A stretch of 64,000 nucleotides of DNA from JBMOUD01 sp049319665. GTDB lineage: Bacteria; Pseudomonadota; Gammaproteobacteria; Enterobacterales; Enterobacteriaceae. Both the position numbers and the translations under genes were made by a program. Positions within the stretch are counted from its first letter, which is position 1, and every line of letters starts with the position of its first letter. Below the pieces are notes generated by a model that was not told where the DNA came from, ran no database searches, and worked only from the letters and a program-made list of their open reading frames with translations. This document shows positions 53,282 through 62,533 of this stretch, piece after piece. Where the stretch lies: positions 186,001 through 250,000 of the forward strand of contig NZ_JBMOUD010000002.1 of assembly GCF_049319665.1 (NCBI RefSeq). Direction: 5' to 3'.

Positions 53282-53455
53282 CAATAACACCTCAATGAAG
53301 CTTAATAAGCTGAGAGAAAACTCATAATTGGTAGGATTGTGCATGAGGCGGGTAGTTTCTGTCTATCAACTACACTGAGTTTTATCGTTCAATAATGTTC
53401 TTGCAGATAGCCACTCGACAAGGCTCCACGATGTAGCCAGAAAAGAGGGCTAAGT

Positions 53456-54482
53456 GTGGAGCGTAGAACATTTATCAAATCTGTATTAATTGCATCATCC
53501 GTTTTTTACCTTTTAAGGATTGGCTTCAAACCAATTATCCCCCCAACTATTAGGGAAAATAAATATTAAAAAGCAATCTGTTACGTTTGAAAGTTCAGGG
53601 TTGTCACTCTCCGGCGATCTATACATCCCTGATGGCATTGGCGATGGAAAGTATCCTGCTATTGTTGTGAGCCACCCTGCCAGCGGTGTAAAAGAACAGA
53701 CTGCTGGATTGTACGCACGCAATCTCGCAGAGCACGGGTTTATCACTCTTGCTTTTGACGCTACTTATAACGGTGAGAGTGCCGGAGAACCAAGAGGGCT
53801 TGAAGATCCTGGTCAACGTATTGAGGATATAAAAGCTGCCGTTTCGTTCATAAGCCTGCATGATAATGTTGATTCCGAAAAAATTGGATTGCTTGGGATT
53901 TGTGCTTCTGGTGGATATGCGATCCCCGCAACAGCGTCAGACCACCGAATTAAAGCCGTTGCAACAGTGAGTGGCATTAGCATCGGGGAATTTTTCCGTG
54001 TCGGTTATGACGGTAAACAACCGTCGTCAGTTCTTAATATGATGCTCGACAATGCTGGTAAAGCTCGTACGGATGAAGCACGAAACGAAGCAACGAAAAC
54101 GTTTCCGATTTTCCCTGCCGACGAAGCCGCTGCCCGGGCGTTGGGGCAATATGTTTATGAAGGTTGGGAGTATTATTGTACCCCTCGCGGATACCATCCT
54201 CGTTCTGCGAAACAGATGCCGTGGATTAGTGTGGATAAGATGGTGACTTTTGACGGTTTTCGTTTTATCCATCTGATCGCACCACGCCCCGTGCTTACCA
54301 TTGTCGGTACCAAAGCAGCAACTAAATGGATGGCTGAAGAGGCATTCCCCCGAGCTGGTGAGCCAAAAGAGCTATTTTGGATCGAAGGAGCCAGTCATGT
54401 TGACCTGTATGATAAAGAGCAGTTTGTCATACCTGCCGTTGCCAAATTATCAGATTTCTATCGTGACTCTCTGGGTGTTTGA
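53456..54482 (+). pseudogene. Tat-exported alpha/beta hydrolase gene with a frameshift in the signal peptide
   Basis: From a GTG at 53456 (GAGG seven bases upstream) the sequence reads MERRTFIKSVLIASSVF, a twin-arginine signal. At about 53515 the frame is lost; removing one A from TTTTAAGGA gives YLLGLASNQLSPQ and joins the hydrolase frame, which runs intact to 54482. The enzyme part is of the dienelactone-hydrolase type: AIVVSHPASGVKEQ, LAFDATYNGESAGEP, GLLGICASGGYAIPA (nucleophile elbow, here Cys in place of the usual Ser of GxSxG), and a late His in GASHVDLYD. A TTG at 53520 directly after AAGGA is a poor start. As it stands, export is probably lost. Confidence 0.78.
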
Positions 54483-54534
54483 GTCTTTTTAATATTATCT
54501 ATTACCATCAAGGACGGAGATAGGTTCAGATATA

Positions 54535-54567
54535 CATAACAAGGGCCTTTAAAAGGCCTTTGTTATG
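54535..54567. terminator. Convergent hairpin hydrolase / map
   Basis: CATAACAAGGGCC (54535-54547) pairs with GGCCTTTGTTATG (54555-54567), one G-T pair, 7-base loop. Confidence 0.7.
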
Positions 54568-54615
54568 TCATGTTGAGGCTGGTTTAACCTAACAGGCATC
54601 TGCCCTTAATCATTA

Positions 54616-55425
54616 TCAGGCTTTAGCAATAAACGCCGCGAACTTTTCACGCTCTTCTTCACGCAGCGTAAGCACGTCAAACCCGTCGGCGGTGACCAAA
54701 ATAGTGTGCTCAAACTGGGCTGATAAACGGCGATCTTTGGTCGTCACTGTCCAACCATCGCTGTGCAATTTAACCTGCGCTTTGCCCTGATTAATCATTG
54801 GCTCGATAGTGAAGGTCATGCCTTCTTGCAACACGAAACCGCGACCCGGCTTACCGTAGTGCAACACCTGCGGATCTTCATGCATTGCCTGACCGATGCC
54901 ATGGCCGCAATATTCTTCCACCACTGAGTAGTTATTCCCTTCAGCGTGTTGCTGGATGGCGTGGCCAATATCTCCAAGCGTTGCGCCGGGTTTTACCAGT
55001 GCGATAGCTTTGTATAAAGATTCTTGGGTGATATCAACCAGTCTTTGTGCATGTGATTCGATGTCGCCAACGGCAAAGGTCACGCAACTATCGCCATAAT
55101 AACCGTCTTTTTTAACGGTCAGGTCGACTTTGACAATATCACCGTTTTTTAAGGGCTTATCAGACGGCCAACCATGACAAACAACATGATTGACGGAGGT
55201 ATTCGCCGTATGAGGATAGCCATATTGACCTAAGCTGCCGGGAATAGCCTTGAGGGTATGGATAATATAATCGTGGCAGAAACTATCAATCTCTAGTGTG
55301 GTAATACCGGGTTGAATGATAGGGCGTACTGCTTGCAACACGTCAGCGGTTAAGCGCCCAGACTCGCGCATTTTTATTATCTCTTCCGTACTTTTGATTT
55401 TTACATCGCTGTTACGTTCAGGCAT
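54616..55425 (-). CDS. map: Type I methionine aminopeptidase (second copy)
   Basis: 269 residues from the ATG at 55425 (AGGA six bases upstream; the frame opens at 55476). Removes N-terminal Met. The five metal ligands are present: Asp in VKVDLTV, Asp in YYGDSC, His in CGHGIG, Glu in FTIEPM and Glu in AQFEHTILV; the substrate His is in NHVVCHG. The normal enterobacterial map lies next to rpsB; this one does not, so it is probably a paralogue. Its N-terminal stretch (MPERNSDVKIKS) is longer than in E. coli Map. Convergent with the hydrolase gene. Confidence 0.88.
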   Translation of the reverse strand: MPERNSDVKIKSTEEIIKMRESGRLTADVLQAVRPIIQPGITTLEIDSFCHDYIIHTLKAIPGSLGQYGYPHTANTSVNHVVCHGWPSDKPLKNGDIVKVDLTVKKDGYYGDSCVTFAVGDIESHAQRLVDITQESLYKAIALVKPGATLGDIGHAIQQHAEGNNYSVVEEYCGHGIGQAMHEDPQVLHYGKPGRGFVLQEGMTFTIEPMINQGKAQVKLHSDGWTVTTKDRRLSAQFEHTILVTADGFDVLTLREEEREKFAAFIAKA

Positions 55426-55606
55426 ATGAAATCCTATTTCTCTTAAATATAACGCCTTGAATAATTTATTATTCAAGGCAGCTAGGCCGTTATGTTTTTG
55501 TTATTAGCGAGACTTTTATCATCTCATGGGCGGTTATTTGTACCATTGTAGCGATATTTTTGTCTGCTGTGGTATATCACCGATGTGCTTGAGATTTGCC
55601 ACGCAA

Positions 55607-55638
55607 TAAAAAAGGCCAGCAACCGAAGTTGCTGGCCT
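55607..55638 (-). terminator. Rho-independent terminator of gor
   Basis: On the minus strand AGGCCAGCAAC pairs exactly with GTTGCTGGCCT around a TTCG tetraloop, followed by a T run. A textbook terminator 50 bases beyond the gor stop. Confidence 0.95.
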
Positions 55639-55688
55639 AATATCTTGATAGCCATTATTTGCAAGAGGCCTTGCCTCTTGCAAGGCAC

Positions 55689-57041
55689 TTAGCGCATGGT
55701 CACAAACTCTTCTGCGCCAGTCGGGTGAATCGCGACGGTGTTATCGAAGTCTTTCTTGGTTGCGCCCATTTTGATGGCGACCGCGAAGCCTTGCAGGATT
55801 TCATCCATACCGAAGCCGATACCGTGCAGACCGACGATCTTCTCGTCTTTACCTGCACAAACCAGCTTCATACGGCAAGGCTGGCGGTGCTGGGTCACGG
55901 CGGTGTACATCGCTGTGAAGGACGATTTGTAGATTTTCACTTCCGCTTCGCCATATTTCTCTTTGGCTTCGGTCTCGGTCAGGCCGATGGTACCAATTGG
56001 CGGGTGGCTGAATACAACGGTTGGGATCAGGTTGTAATCCAAATGCTCGTCTGGTTTGTTGTTAAACAAACGTTCAGACAGGCGGCGACCTGCGGCAACG
56101 GCAACGGGAGTCAGTTCAACGGCACCGGTATTATCACCTACCGCGTAGATACCTTTCACGCTGGTGTTCTGGTACTTATCAACTTCGATATAGCCTTTAG
56201 CATTGGTTTTTACACCGGTCGCTTTCAGGTTGAAGTTGTCAGTTTCTGGCACACGGCCAATTGCCCATACCAGGCTATCAACTTCAAATTCTTTACCGTT
56301 TTCCAGTTTCAGCGTCAGGCTGCCGTCGGCATTTTTGACCACTTCTTTTGGAATTGACTCGGTGTGCAACGCTGGGCCTTCGGTGTTCATTACTTCAACC
56401 AGCGTTTCAACGATCATTGGGTCGAAAGTACGCAGCGGTGCATGTTTACGCACGAACAGATGTGTTTCAGCACCCAGTCCGTTCATTACACCGGCGATTT
56501 CTACTGCGATATAACCTGCGCCCACGACGGCAACGCGTTTTGGCATGTCGGTTAAATCGAAGAAACCGTCTGAATCGATACCGTATTCAGCCCCTGGAAT
56601 ATCAGGATGGCTTGGACGACCGCCGGTGGCGATCAGAATATGGTCAGCAGTGATGGTTTCGCCGTTCACTTCCACGGTATGCGCATCAACAAAACGCGCG
56701 AAGCCTTTGATCACATCAACTTTGTTTTTACCTAATACGTTGTCGTAAGAGGTATGAATACGGTCGATATAAGCGGTACGACTGGCAACCAGCGTTTTCC
56801 AGTTAAAACCGTTAACGGTGGTGTCGAAACCGTAATCCGGGCCGTAGTTACGGATAGCTTCGGAGATTTGAGCGGCGTGCCACATCACTTTTTTCGGAAC
56901 ACAACCGACGTTAACGCAGGTGCCACCCAGTTCTTTCGCTTCGATGATGGCACATTTCTGTCCATACATTGCCGCTCGGTTGATGGATGCAATACCGCCA
57001 CTGCCACCGCCAATTGCCAGATAGTCGTAATGTTTGGTCAT
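55689..57041 (-). CDS. gor: Glutathione-disulfide reductase
   Basis: 450 residues from the ATG at 57041, aligning with E. coli Gor from MTKHYDYLAIGGGSGG. NADPH-dependent FAD enzyme that regenerates glutathione. FAD loop GGGSGG, the redox disulfide GGTCVNVGCVPKK (Cys42 and Cys47), the NADPH-binding GAGYIAVEIAGV with Arg at VRKHAPLR, and the C-terminal HPTGAEEFVTM with the proton-relay His. Cytoplasmic. rlmJ lies 164 bases upstream on the same strand, the E. coli order. GGAAA precedes the ATG; the longer frame to 57083 is not used. No OxyR site could be identified. Confidence 0.97.
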   Translation of the reverse strand: MTKHYDYLAIGGGSGGIASINRAAMYGQKCAIIEAKELGGTCVNVGCVPKKVMWHAAQISEAIRNYGPDYGFDTTVNGFNWKTLVASRTAYIDRIHTSYDNVLGKNKVDVIKGFARFVDAHTVEVNGETITADHILIATGGRPSHPDIPGAEYGIDSDGFFDLTDMPKRVAVVGAGYIAVEIAGVMNGLGAETHLFVRKHAPLRTFDPMIVETLVEVMNTEGPALHTESIPKEVVKNADGSLTLKLENGKEFEVDSLVWAIGRVPETDNFNLKATGVKTNAKGYIEVDKYQNTSVKGIYAVGDNTGAVELTPVAVAAGRRLSERLFNNKPDEHLDYNLIPTVVFSHPPIGTIGLTETEAKEKYGEAEVKIYKSSFTAMYTAVTQHRQPCRMKLVCAGKDEKIVGLHGIGFGMDEILQGFAVAIKMGATKKDFDNTVAIHPTGAEEFVTMR

Positions 57042-57205
57042 CTGAGTTTCCATAGGTTGTGAATTTAGAAAAATGAGATCCATTTAACGGATCTTTTAAT
57101 GCCCAAGAGTTTAACGTCTGCCAGCCTATTGTCGCAAAGTTTGCATCAATGGCTGCGATAGGTTTGAGAATTCAATGCATATCTCAACCTGCAAAATAAC
57201 GCTTA

Positions 57206-58048
57206 TTACTCAGGTACGACCCATTTCACTAGCTGGTGGCCGTTGCCTTCTGGTGCTAGCGTTTTTAGCAACCAAGGTAGAACATTGTTCATCTGCTGTT
57301 CCAGCTTCCACGGCGGGTTGATCACAATCATGCCCGATGCAGTCATGCCTCGCTGATCGCTATCTGGACGAACGCCCAGCTCGATTTGCAGAATACGGCG
57401 AATGCCGGTCGCTTCCAAATCACGCAACATACGTTTGATCTGCTGGCGCATGACGACCGGATACCACAGCGCGTAAGTGCCGGTAGCAAAACGCTTGTAA
57501 CCTTCCTGAATCGCTTTCACCACATCTTGATAATCGGTTTTCAGCTCGTATGGCGGGTCCATCAGGATCAGGCCACGACGTGAAGGGGGCGGCAACTGTG
57601 CTTTTAACTGCTGATAGCCATCGGCACGAGATACGCGTGCACGATCGTCTTTCTGGAACTCACTGCGCAGCAGCGGGAAATCGCTCGGGTGCAGTTCGGT
57701 CATCTGTAACTTGTCGTCTTCACGCAATAGCTGGCGAGCAATCAGCGGTGAACCTGGGTAATAACGCAGGCTTTCGTTGCGGTTGAAGTGGTTGATCACC
57801 GACATATAAGGAGCCAGCTCGGCAGGTAAATCGTCGCGTTGCCACAGACGAGCGATCCCTTCCAGATATTCCCCTGTACGCTCGGCGTGTTCGCCGCTCA
57901 GCTGATAGCGTCCTGCTCCGGCATGAGTGTCCAGATACAGGAACGGTTTCTCTTTTTCTTTCAAAGATTCAATGATCAGGCTCTGAACGGTATGTTTCAG
58001 CACGTCGGCATGGTTGCCTGCATGGAAGCTGTGGCGGTAACTTAGCAT
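57206..58048 (-). CDS. rlmJ: 23S rRNA (adenine2030-N6)-methyltransferase RlmJ
   Basis: 280 residues, near-identical in design to E. coli RlmJ (YhiR): the N-terminal MLSYRHSFHAGNHADVLKH, a SAM-binding YLDTHAGAGRY, and the catalytic LMDPPYE (DPPY motif of N6-adenine methyltransferases). It modifies A2030 of 23S rRNA before ribosome assembly is complete. Gene order rlmJ-gor is as in E. coli. The upstream side differs: in E. coli prlC follows, here a GNAT gene and the gat operon lie there, so the region was rearranged on this side. Confidence 0.96.
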   Translation of the reverse strand: MLSYRHSFHAGNHADVLKHTVQSLIIESLKEKEKPFLYLDTHAGAGRYQLSGEHAERTGEYLEGIARLWQRDDLPAELAPYMSVINHFNRNESLRYYPGSPLIARQLLREDDKLQMTELHPSDFPLLRSEFQKDDRARVSRADGYQQLKAQLPPPSRRGLILMDPPYELKTDYQDVVKAIQEGYKRFATGTYALWYPVVMRQQIKRMLRDLEATGIRRILQIELGVRPDSDQRGMTASGMIVINPPWKLEQQMNNVLPWLLKTLAPEGNGHQLVKWVVPE

Positions 58049-58291
58049 TGGGTTCTCTTGTGTTTGAAAATGTTAAATTTTCAATTTAAAACCATCGTGT
58101 TAAATGATTTTTGTGTGATGTATTTTGATATTCAGACACTTTTTTCGATAGGTAGTGAGCTATCAGAACAGAAAAAAGCGCAGGATGATGGCTAGTATAA
58201 ACTGTTTAAACGATAAAAAGTTACCCGCGTCATTCTTCGATAAGTGGCAGAGTAGTTTTTCTGACGAAATACGTTGGGTGAGGAGCGTGAT

Positions 58292-58339
58292 ATGGCAAAT
58301 CAGCAGATAACATTGAGGGGATGCCTGTGGGGGCGCTGA
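58292..58339 (+). CDS. Possible 15-codon leader peptide overlapping the GNAT start
   Basis: ATG at 58292 with an excellent AGGAG six bases upstream reads MANQQITLRGCLWGR and stops in TGA at 58337-58339, overlapping the first codons of the acetyltransferase in another frame. It could couple translation or be a relic of a frameshift in the run of G at 58317-58320. Speculative. Confidence 0.35.
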   Translation: MANQQITLRGCLWGR

Positions 58340-58860
58340 CCGTTAGAGAAGCAAAAACGTCTGATGCCGCTGAGCTCGCACGTTTGCACGTTGCAGTGTG
58401 GCGTGAAACCTACCGCCAATTGGCTCCTGTAGGGGCTTTTGCTGCGTTAGATGAAACACGACGTTTGGCTTTCTGGCTGGATAAATTTGCCCACCCATCG
58501 GGTAGGCAGGTGATACTCCTGGCTGAACTTGATGGCAACCTGGTTGGTTTTACGTTGGCATCTGAATCAGTCAATCCGCAAATTGGTGCGATGGCTGAAA
58601 TTAAATTGTTGTATATCGACAGGCGGTTTGCGCGGCAGGGTATTGGGCGTCATCTGTTGGCAGAGGTTGCCTTATGCCTCAAAAATAGCGGCTTTACTGG
58701 TGCGGCGCTCGGTGTAGTGGAAGGAAATACCCCAGCGATTCGTTTCTACTCGGCACTGGGGGGACAAGAGTTGGGGCGCTATACCGATTCTGGCCCGTTG
58801 TGGCTTTCGCCAAATATTATTTACGCCTGGCATGATATCGAACAATTGCTCCGACTCTAA
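58321..58860 (+). CDS. GNAT-family N-acetyltransferase
   Basis: 179 residues with a GNAT fold: N-terminal VREAKTSDAAELARLHVAVW, central strand AEIKLLYIDRRFARQGIGRHLL, which contains the acetyl-CoA pyrophosphate loop (R-x2-G-I-G), and the later FYSALGGQELGRY. Target unknown. The ATG at 58321 directly follows GAGGGG, which is too close; a GTG at 58327 has better spacing and may be the true start. The preceding short frame overlaps. Convergent with the gat operon through a perfect hairpin. Confidence 0.8.
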   Translation: MPVGALTVREAKTSDAAELARLHVAVWRETYRQLAPVGAFAALDETRRLAFWLDKFAHPSGRQVILLAELDGNLVGFTLASESVNPQIGAMAEIKLLYIDRRFARQGIGRHLLAEVALCLKNSGFTGAALGVVEGNTPAIRFYSALGGQELGRYTDSGPLWLSPNIIYAWHDIEQLLRL

Positions 58861-58871
58861 TCAATACTGTG

Positions 58872-58900
58872 CGCGCTGCCAAAGGCTTATTGGCAGCGCG
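58872..58900. terminator. Convergent terminator GNAT / gatY
   Basis: CGCGCTGCCA (58872-58881) pairs exactly with TGGCAGCGCG (58891-58900), 9-base loop. Confidence 0.7.
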
Positions 58901-58925
58901 AGAGAAGGCGTAGCATAACCCGCCG

Positions 58926-59780
58926 TCAAAGCTGACCGGCGCTACCACAAATATGGATTTTCTCTTCAACGACTTTTTGCATCGCGGCCTTGCCGGGGCC
59001 GAGGTATTTACGCGGATCGTTAGCTTTGGGATGAGTGGCGAAATAGCCTTTTATCGCGTCAGCAAAGGCGATTTTCAGATCTGTGGCGACATTAACTTTG
59101 CAAACGCCAAGCCCAATCGCTTGTTTAATCATGGCTTCTGGTATGCCAGATGCGCCATGCAGTACTAACGGAATATCAACCTGCTGGCGAATTTTGGCTA
59201 AGCGCTCAAAGTCCAGATTTGGCTCGCCCTGATATAAACCGTGCGCAGAACCGATGGCGACCGCCAGCGAGTCGATGCCAGTACGTTGTACAAACTCTTT
59301 GGCAGCAAGCGGATCGGTAAAGAAGCTGTCTGCGGCACTGACATCAAGATCGTCTTCTTGCCCACCGAGTCGGCCCAGCTCTGCTTCAACGCTGGCCGAA
59401 AATCGTCGGCACAGGCGCACCACCTGGCTCACTTTGTCGATGTTCTGCTCGAAGTTAAAATGCGAGGCATCAATCATCACCGATCGCACGCCAGTACGGA
59501 CCTTATGTTCGATATCGGTCAGTTCTTCATGGTGATCCAGATGCAGGGCGAAAGGCAGGCGATAACGTCGCGCGGCCTCCTGACAAATCGACACTAAAAA
59601 ATCGAGCCCTGCGTAGCTGAAGGTACCCGGCGTCCCCGCCATAATCACTGGTGAATTCAATTTCGCGGCAGTTTCCGCAACCACTTGCACAGTTTCAAGG
59701 TTATGCACATTAAAGGCGGGCACCGCGTAGCCCTCACGCTGCGCTTTATTTAGCATCTCGCGGTTTGAAATCAGATACAT
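58926..59780 (-). CDS. gatY: Tagatose-1,6-bisphosphate aldolase catalytic subunit GatY
   Basis: 284 residues, the length of E. coli GatY and aligned throughout. Class II zinc aldolase that cleaves tagatose 1,6-bisphosphate to glyceraldehyde 3-phosphate and dihydroxyacetone phosphate. Zn-ligand/proton positions: His in HLDHHEE, Glu in VEAELGRLGGQEDD, His in GSAHGLY and His in LVLHGASG; NVATDLK closes the phosphate site. It should act with GatZ. It is the last gene of the operon, three bases after gatD; in E. coli it is the first. Confidence 0.93.
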   Translation of the reverse strand: MYLISNREMLNKAQREGYAVPAFNVHNLETVQVVAETAAKLNSPVIMAGTPGTFSYAGLDFLVSICQEAARRYRLPFALHLDHHEELTDIEHKVRTGVRSVMIDASHFNFEQNIDKVSQVVRLCRRFSASVEAELGRLGGQEDDLDVSAADSFFTDPLAAKEFVQRTGIDSLAVAIGSAHGLYQGEPNLDFERLAKIRQQVDIPLVLHGASGIPEAMIKQAIGLGVCKVNVATDLKIAFADAIKGYFATHPKANDPRKYLGPGKAAMQKVVEEKIHICGSAGQL

Positions 59781-59783
59781 AGC

Positions 59784-60827
59784 TTAGCGCTCCGTCATGT
59801 TGAGTAGAATTTTACCCGCCATCGGTTTCCCGGCCAGCGCGTTAACGCTATCGGCGAAATGCTGCGCATTCCCCATGGTGGCAATCAGCGGTTCTAATTG
59901 CAGCTGCTCGCATAAATCAATCGCCTGCTGCCATTCGCTGCCCGGCCAAGGCGCGGAGTAATTCATCCAACTGCCCAGAATTTTCAGCTCTTTGCGCAAA
60001 ATAAAGCCGAAGGTTTTTGCTGAAAGTTGCAGGTCTTTATGCAGGGTGCCGACCAGTGCAACCTGTGCATGAGGGCCGGCAATATCTAACGCCAGCGCAA
60101 CGGTTTGCGGCGTACCGGCGGTTTCCAGAATTAACTGATCAAAGCGGCGTGGTGCTAGCTGAGTGGCAATGTCTTCTGCACTCATTTCGCTACTGTTATA
60201 AACAAATGAGGCGCCGGTCTGCTGTGCAAGTGCTAAGCGCTGTGGGTTGATATCGATAGCCGTTACCGCCTTGGCTCCCAGGGCTCTCGCGCACTGGATT
60301 GCGAGCTGGCCGATGGTCCCTGCACCAATCACAATCACCTCTTTACCCGCACATCCTCCGGCCAGCTTCAAAGCGTGCAGACCGACGGTAATAGGTTCTA
60401 GAAATGCCCCTTGTAATAGCGATGAGCCTGCTGGCAGTTTGAACAGATTGCTGCGCGGTACGACAAGGTATTCTGTATTGCCGCCGTCGCTGCGCGAGCC
60501 AATAAACTGATAATGCTTACATTGTGAGAAGGCATGGCGCTGGCACTCTTCACAGGCAAAACAGGGCTGTAACGGTACGCAAACTACCGCGTCTCCGGCG
60601 GTTAAATCTCGGACATTCTCACCATATTCGACGACTTCTGCGCTGAACTCATGGCCGAGAGTGATCGGATAAAAATGCGCGCCCTGAGCAAAAATGCGCG
60701 GGATATCTGAGCCACACAATCCTGAATAAGCAATCCGTACTAATACATCATCCGGGTGCTGCACGGTTGGTACTGGTCTTTCTTCGACCAACACTTTCCC
60801 GTCAGCGTGAACCACAACTGATTTCAT
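59784..60827 (-). CDS. gatD: Galactitol-1-phosphate 5-dehydrogenase
   Basis: 347 residues from the ATG at 60827 (GGAG six bases upstream). Zinc medium-chain dehydrogenase that oxidises galactitol 1-phosphate to tagatose 6-phosphate with NAD. Catalytic zinc: Cys in SGLCGSD, His-Glu in LGHEFS; structural zinc: the four cysteines from PCFACEECQ to FSQC. Rossmann loop VIGAGTIGQLA, and ILETAGTPQTV and ILGSWMNYSAPWPG as in E. coli GatD. 43 bases after gatC. Confidence 0.93.
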   Translation of the reverse strand: MKSVVVHADGKVLVEERPVPTVQHPDDVLVRIAYSGLCGSDIPRIFAQGAHFYPITLGHEFSAEVVEYGENVRDLTAGDAVVCVPLQPCFACEECQRHAFSQCKHYQFIGSRSDGGNTEYLVVPRSNLFKLPAGSSLLQGAFLEPITVGLHALKLAGGCAGKEVIVIGAGTIGQLAIQCARALGAKAVTAIDINPQRLALAQQTGASFVYNSSEMSAEDIATQLAPRRFDQLILETAGTPQTVALALDIAGPHAQVALVGTLHKDLQLSAKTFGFILRKELKILGSWMNYSAPWPGSEWQQAIDLCEQLQLEPLIATMGNAQHFADSVNALAGKPMAGKILLNMTER

Positions 60828-60870
60828 TTTAAGCTCCATAACGGGGGCTTGTTATCCCCCGTTAGCTAGG

Positions 60871-62244
60871 TTAGATAGCGCTAGATTCGTTCGATGCGGC
60901 GGCGTGTTTTTCTGCCTGGATAAAGCCTTTTGCGCGGCGCCATGTCAGAAAGACACCGACGGCATAAACCACGCCAATGACGGCTAAACCGCTAAGGTTT
61001 TGCCAGGTACAAAGTTGAATCAGTAGATATGTGATAGGTGAGCCGCCCTGATCCATGGATGCAACCTGGCTGCCCGCTTTCAGCGCACCGGCATTGGCGG
61101 CCAGCTGGGTTTGTAATCCGATGGTCTGGGTCGCAATCCATAGCGTAATAGCCATGATGATGGCGCCAGAGATCAATGTGCGGAAGAGATTCCCTTGGTG
61201 TACGGCCACGGCGATGGCGACAAAGAAGCCGATCGTTGCCAGATCGCCAAAAGGCAGTACCTGGTTCCCCGGCACAATAACGGCGATAAGTATGGTTAGT
61301 GGGATAAAAATAAGGCTGGCAGAAACCACCGCAGTGTGGCCCAGCAGTAGCGCGGGGTCCAGACCAATCAAGAATTCTTGCCCGCCGAATTTTGCCTGTA
61401 AACGCGTTCTTGCATGGCGGGCAATCGGGGTCAATCCATCCATAATTGGTTTAATCACGCGTGGCATCAGTAACATCACCGCCGCTGTTTTCACTGCCAG
61501 TTGCAGCATATTTTTGGCGTCATAACCGGCGAGATAGCCGATGATTAAGCCCATAACAAACCCGACGGTCACCGGCTCGCCAAAAGGCCCGAAGCGTTTT
61601 TGTACGTCGTCAGCGCTGAAGTGGATGTTACGCAGGCCGGGGATTTTCTCAATGATGGTATCAACCAGCACGGCGATTGGCCCAAGATAGGCCGAGGTGC
61701 CGTGTGGAATGGCGATGCCTTCAAGATTGAAAAAGTCGCGGGTATCTTTGGCAAACCAGTCACCCAGCTTGTAAACAAAGGCGGCATGGACCACCACGCC
61801 CATAATACCCAGCCAGTAAGAACCAGTGGCGATATGTAACATGGCACCGGTGAACGTCATATGCCAGATGTTCCAAATATCGACATTCACCACGCGAGTC
61901 ATGCGTGTCACCAACATCAGAATGTTGACCCCAATGGCGACCGGAATGGCCACCAAGGCGATTTGTGAAGCCCATGTCATTGGTGATGAGCCGGGCCAGC
62001 CAATATCGACCACCTGTAGACCGATTTTAAAATGTTCCGCCATTGCTTTGGCTGCCGGGCCAATCGACTCTAGCATCAGACCGATAACCAACCCGATCCC
62101 AACAAAACCGATGCCAATATGCAGGCCAGCTTTAAAGGAATCGCCAATTTTCATCCCCAGTATTACCGAGAAAATGATAATAACTAAGGGCAGCATGACA
62201 GTCGGACCGAGGTCCAGGATATAACGCATGATGTCGGTAAACAT
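60871..62244 (-). CDS. gatC: Galactitol PTS permease EIIC
   Basis: 457 residues, polytopic inner-membrane permease that moves galactitol across the membrane while GatB phosphorylates it. Matches the Gat family: start MFTDIMRYILDLGPTVMLP, GIGFVGIGLVIGLM, NIWNIWHMTFTGA and PHGTSAYLGPIAVLVD. About nine to ten helices. Only four bases separate it from gatB. Its C-terminal tail is Lys/Ala-rich and cytoplasmic. Confidence 0.93.
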   Translation of the reverse strand: MFTDIMRYILDLGPTVMLPLVIIIFSVILGMKIGDSFKAGLHIGIGFVGIGLVIGLMLESIGPAAKAMAEHFKIGLQVVDIGWPGSSPMTWASQIALVAIPVAIGVNILMLVTRMTRVVNVDIWNIWHMTFTGAMLHIATGSYWLGIMGVVVHAAFVYKLGDWFAKDTRDFFNLEGIAIPHGTSAYLGPIAVLVDTIIEKIPGLRNIHFSADDVQKRFGPFGEPVTVGFVMGLIIGYLAGYDAKNMLQLAVKTAAVMLLMPRVIKPIMDGLTPIARHARTRLQAKFGGQEFLIGLDPALLLGHTAVVSASLIFIPLTILIAVIVPGNQVLPFGDLATIGFFVAIAVAVHQGNLFRTLISGAIIMAITLWIATQTIGLQTQLAANAGALKAGSQVASMDQGGSPITYLLIQLCTWQNLSGLAVIGVVYAVGVFLTWRRAKGFIQAEKHAAASNESSAI

Positions 62245-62248
62245 GGGA

Positions 62249-62533
62249 TTACTCCTGCAACAACGCGAGTATTTTTTCTTTTAATGTGTCGATACCTACG
62301 CCTGAAACGAACGGCATACCGTGTACGACGGGAATATTGCCAAACTGACGATCGACGCGTGCGGTAGTACAAATTAAATCTGCGCCATCCATATAGGTTT
62401 CGATTTCGGTTACCCGACACTGAATGAGATCAAGCGTGATGCCATTGTCCGCACAGAGTTCTTTGATCTCTTCTGCGGCGAGAGTGGATGTCGCCACCGC
62501 GCCGCCACAGGCGACGATAATTTTTCTTTTCAC
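62249..62533 (-). CDS. gatB: Galactitol PTS EIIB
   Basis: 94 residues, small phosphotransferase with the phosphorylated Cys in VACGGAVATSTLAAEEI (Cys9). It takes phosphate from GatA and passes it to galactitol in GatC. Start is GTG at 62533 with GGAG upstream, overlapping the gatA stop, so translation is coupled. Confidence 0.93.
   Translation of the reverse strand: MKRKIIVACGGAVATSTLAAEEIKELCADNGITLDLIQCRVTEIETYMDGADLICTTARVDRQFGNIPVVHGMPFVSGVGIDTLKEKILALLQE

Noticed and set aside
55659..56357. 232-codon open frame opposite gor
   Set aside because: Fully antisense to gor; Phe/Gly-rich composition typical of a shadow frame.
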